NCBI GenBank assembly: GCA_023480885.1
Contig: JAMCWX010000032.1
Location: forward strand, 1-43,586
Direction: 5' to 3'
DNA: 43,586 nt
Source of the DNA: Chloroflexota bacterium
GTDB lineage: Bacteria; Chloroflexota; UBA6077; FW602-bin22; JACPRP01
The notes under the pieces are model-generated. The model was not told the origin of the DNA. It did not search any database and saw only the letters and a list, made by a program, of their open reading frames with translations. Of this stretch, positions 43,156 through 43,586 are shown in pieces. How positions within the stretch are numbered: position 1 is the first letter of the stretch; every line of letters starts with the position of its first letter. The translations under genes were made by a program, and so were the position numbers.

Positions 43156-43586
43156 TCAGGTATCCAACGGCAAAGTTAAATGGAAGCCGCTGCCCCTACC
43201 CTCATCGCTCTCGAACCAAATCCTGCCACCGTGAGCCTCGACAATGCGCTTGCTGATGTGCAACCCGAGCCCCATACCTCCAAAAGGCGCGAGAGCGGGA
43301 TACACCTGGAAGAAGGGCTCAAAGATGTGCCTTTGCTTCTCCCTGGGAACGCCCAGACCGTGGTCGATCACTGTCACCCGAGCAAACCCGTCTGCTGCGA
43401 CCACTTCCACATCGACGTCACCGCCCTTGGGGCTGTAGCGAATGGCGTTGTCCAGCAAGTGCCGCAGCACGATCTCGAGACGTTCTCGATCGCCGTGGAC
43501 CCAGACCGGACCCGCTGAGCAAAGCAAGAGTCTGTGCTTCTGCGCCGTCGCCTGCATTTCACCTGCGATCTCTTGCGTCAGAGCAG
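43156..43586 (-). CDS. Sensor histidine kinase, C-terminal ATPase domain (cut by window edge)
   Basis: The frame is open through the right edge (ALTQEIAGEMQATAQKHRLL and on), so ATG 43557 is only an internal codon. About 140 residues of a HATPase_c domain: N-box LRHLLDNAIRYSPKGG, G1 box VIDHGLGVP, FEPFFQVYP (F-box), G2 box GMGLGLHISKRIVEAHGGRI, end SGFHLTLPL. The dimerisation and sensor parts lie outside. It is 48 bp upstream of htrA in the same direction, so it may be co-transcribed with it. Confidence 0.9.
   Translation of the reverse strand, partial: ALTQEIAGEMQATAQKHRLLLCSAGPVWVHGDRERLEIVLRHLLDNAIRYSPKGGDVDVEVVAADGFARVTVIDHGLGVPREKQRHIFEPFFQVYPALAPFGGMGLGLHISKRIVEAHGGRIWFESDEGRGSGFHLTLPLDT

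Overview
The window looks like a chromosomal piece of an anaerobic bacterium. My best inference is a Chloroflexota (Anaerolineae/Dehalococcoidia-type) genome. This rests on Thr/Pro-rich linkers after lipoprotein and secretion signals, multi-PAS sensor kinases and an M50-CBS protease; no rRNA is present to confirm it. Bacterial -35/-10 promoters and strong Shine-Dalgarno sites are visible.

Left part (1-14.3 kb): a sensor and metal-handling region with much gene debris. It holds two paralogous PAS histidine kinases, two secreted MMGG-rich proteins, a heavy-metal P-type ATPase with a CSC instead of CPC motif, a truncated MMGG-containing kinase sensor, a receiver protein with Glu at the phospho-acceptor site, and a MerR regulator. 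Scattered between them are remnants (CW-binding protein, ArsR, methyltransferase, IS21 and rve transposases, a receiver domain, BrnT) and a 24-bp tandem repeat.

14.4-20.8 kb: a rightward glycan / nucleotide-sugar operon (glycosyltransferase, Gfo/Idh/MocA dehydrogenase, ATP-grasp ligase, NAD-dependent epimerase, DegT-type aminotransferase).

20.8-33.2 kb: the centrepiece, a class II (ATP-independent, tungsten) benzoyl-CoA degradation locus. A leftward operon reads bamB-bamC-bamD-fdhD-bamE-bamF-had. Divergent to it are paaX and bamA (6-oxocyclohexenecarbonyl-CoA hydrolase). Two genes, bamE (HdrA-like) and bamF (MvhD-like), are each interrupted by one in-frame TGA at a position where the family has a conserved cysteine. 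bamE has a clear SECIS-type hairpin behind it (7 bp, AGGU loop). I therefore annotate both as full-length selenoproteins. The paaX/bamB intergenic region is a large mirror-image control region: two consensus promoters face away from each other, and each is followed at the same distance by a copy of a 33-bp element (24/33 identical), a good operator candidate.

33.2-39.3 kb: a tRNA-Pro(CGG) with its own promoter and terminator, a gene-poor stretch, and a complete branched-chain-amino-acid-type ABC importer (livKHMGF), possibly an aromatic-acid uptake system given its position. 39.3 kb to the end: leftward housekeeping-type genes (M50-CBS protease, MFS transporter, HtrA-like lipoprotein protease, and a histidine kinase cut by the window edge).

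How it fits together: an aromatic acid is imported and activated elsewhere to benzoyl-CoA. BamBC reduces the ring using electrons delivered through BamD/BamE/BamF. A dienoyl-CoA hydratase (not in this window), Had and BamA then carry the product to ring opening, with PaaX as the likely local repressor. FdhD probably matures the tungsten/molybdenum cofactor of BamB or of a partner formate dehydrogenase.
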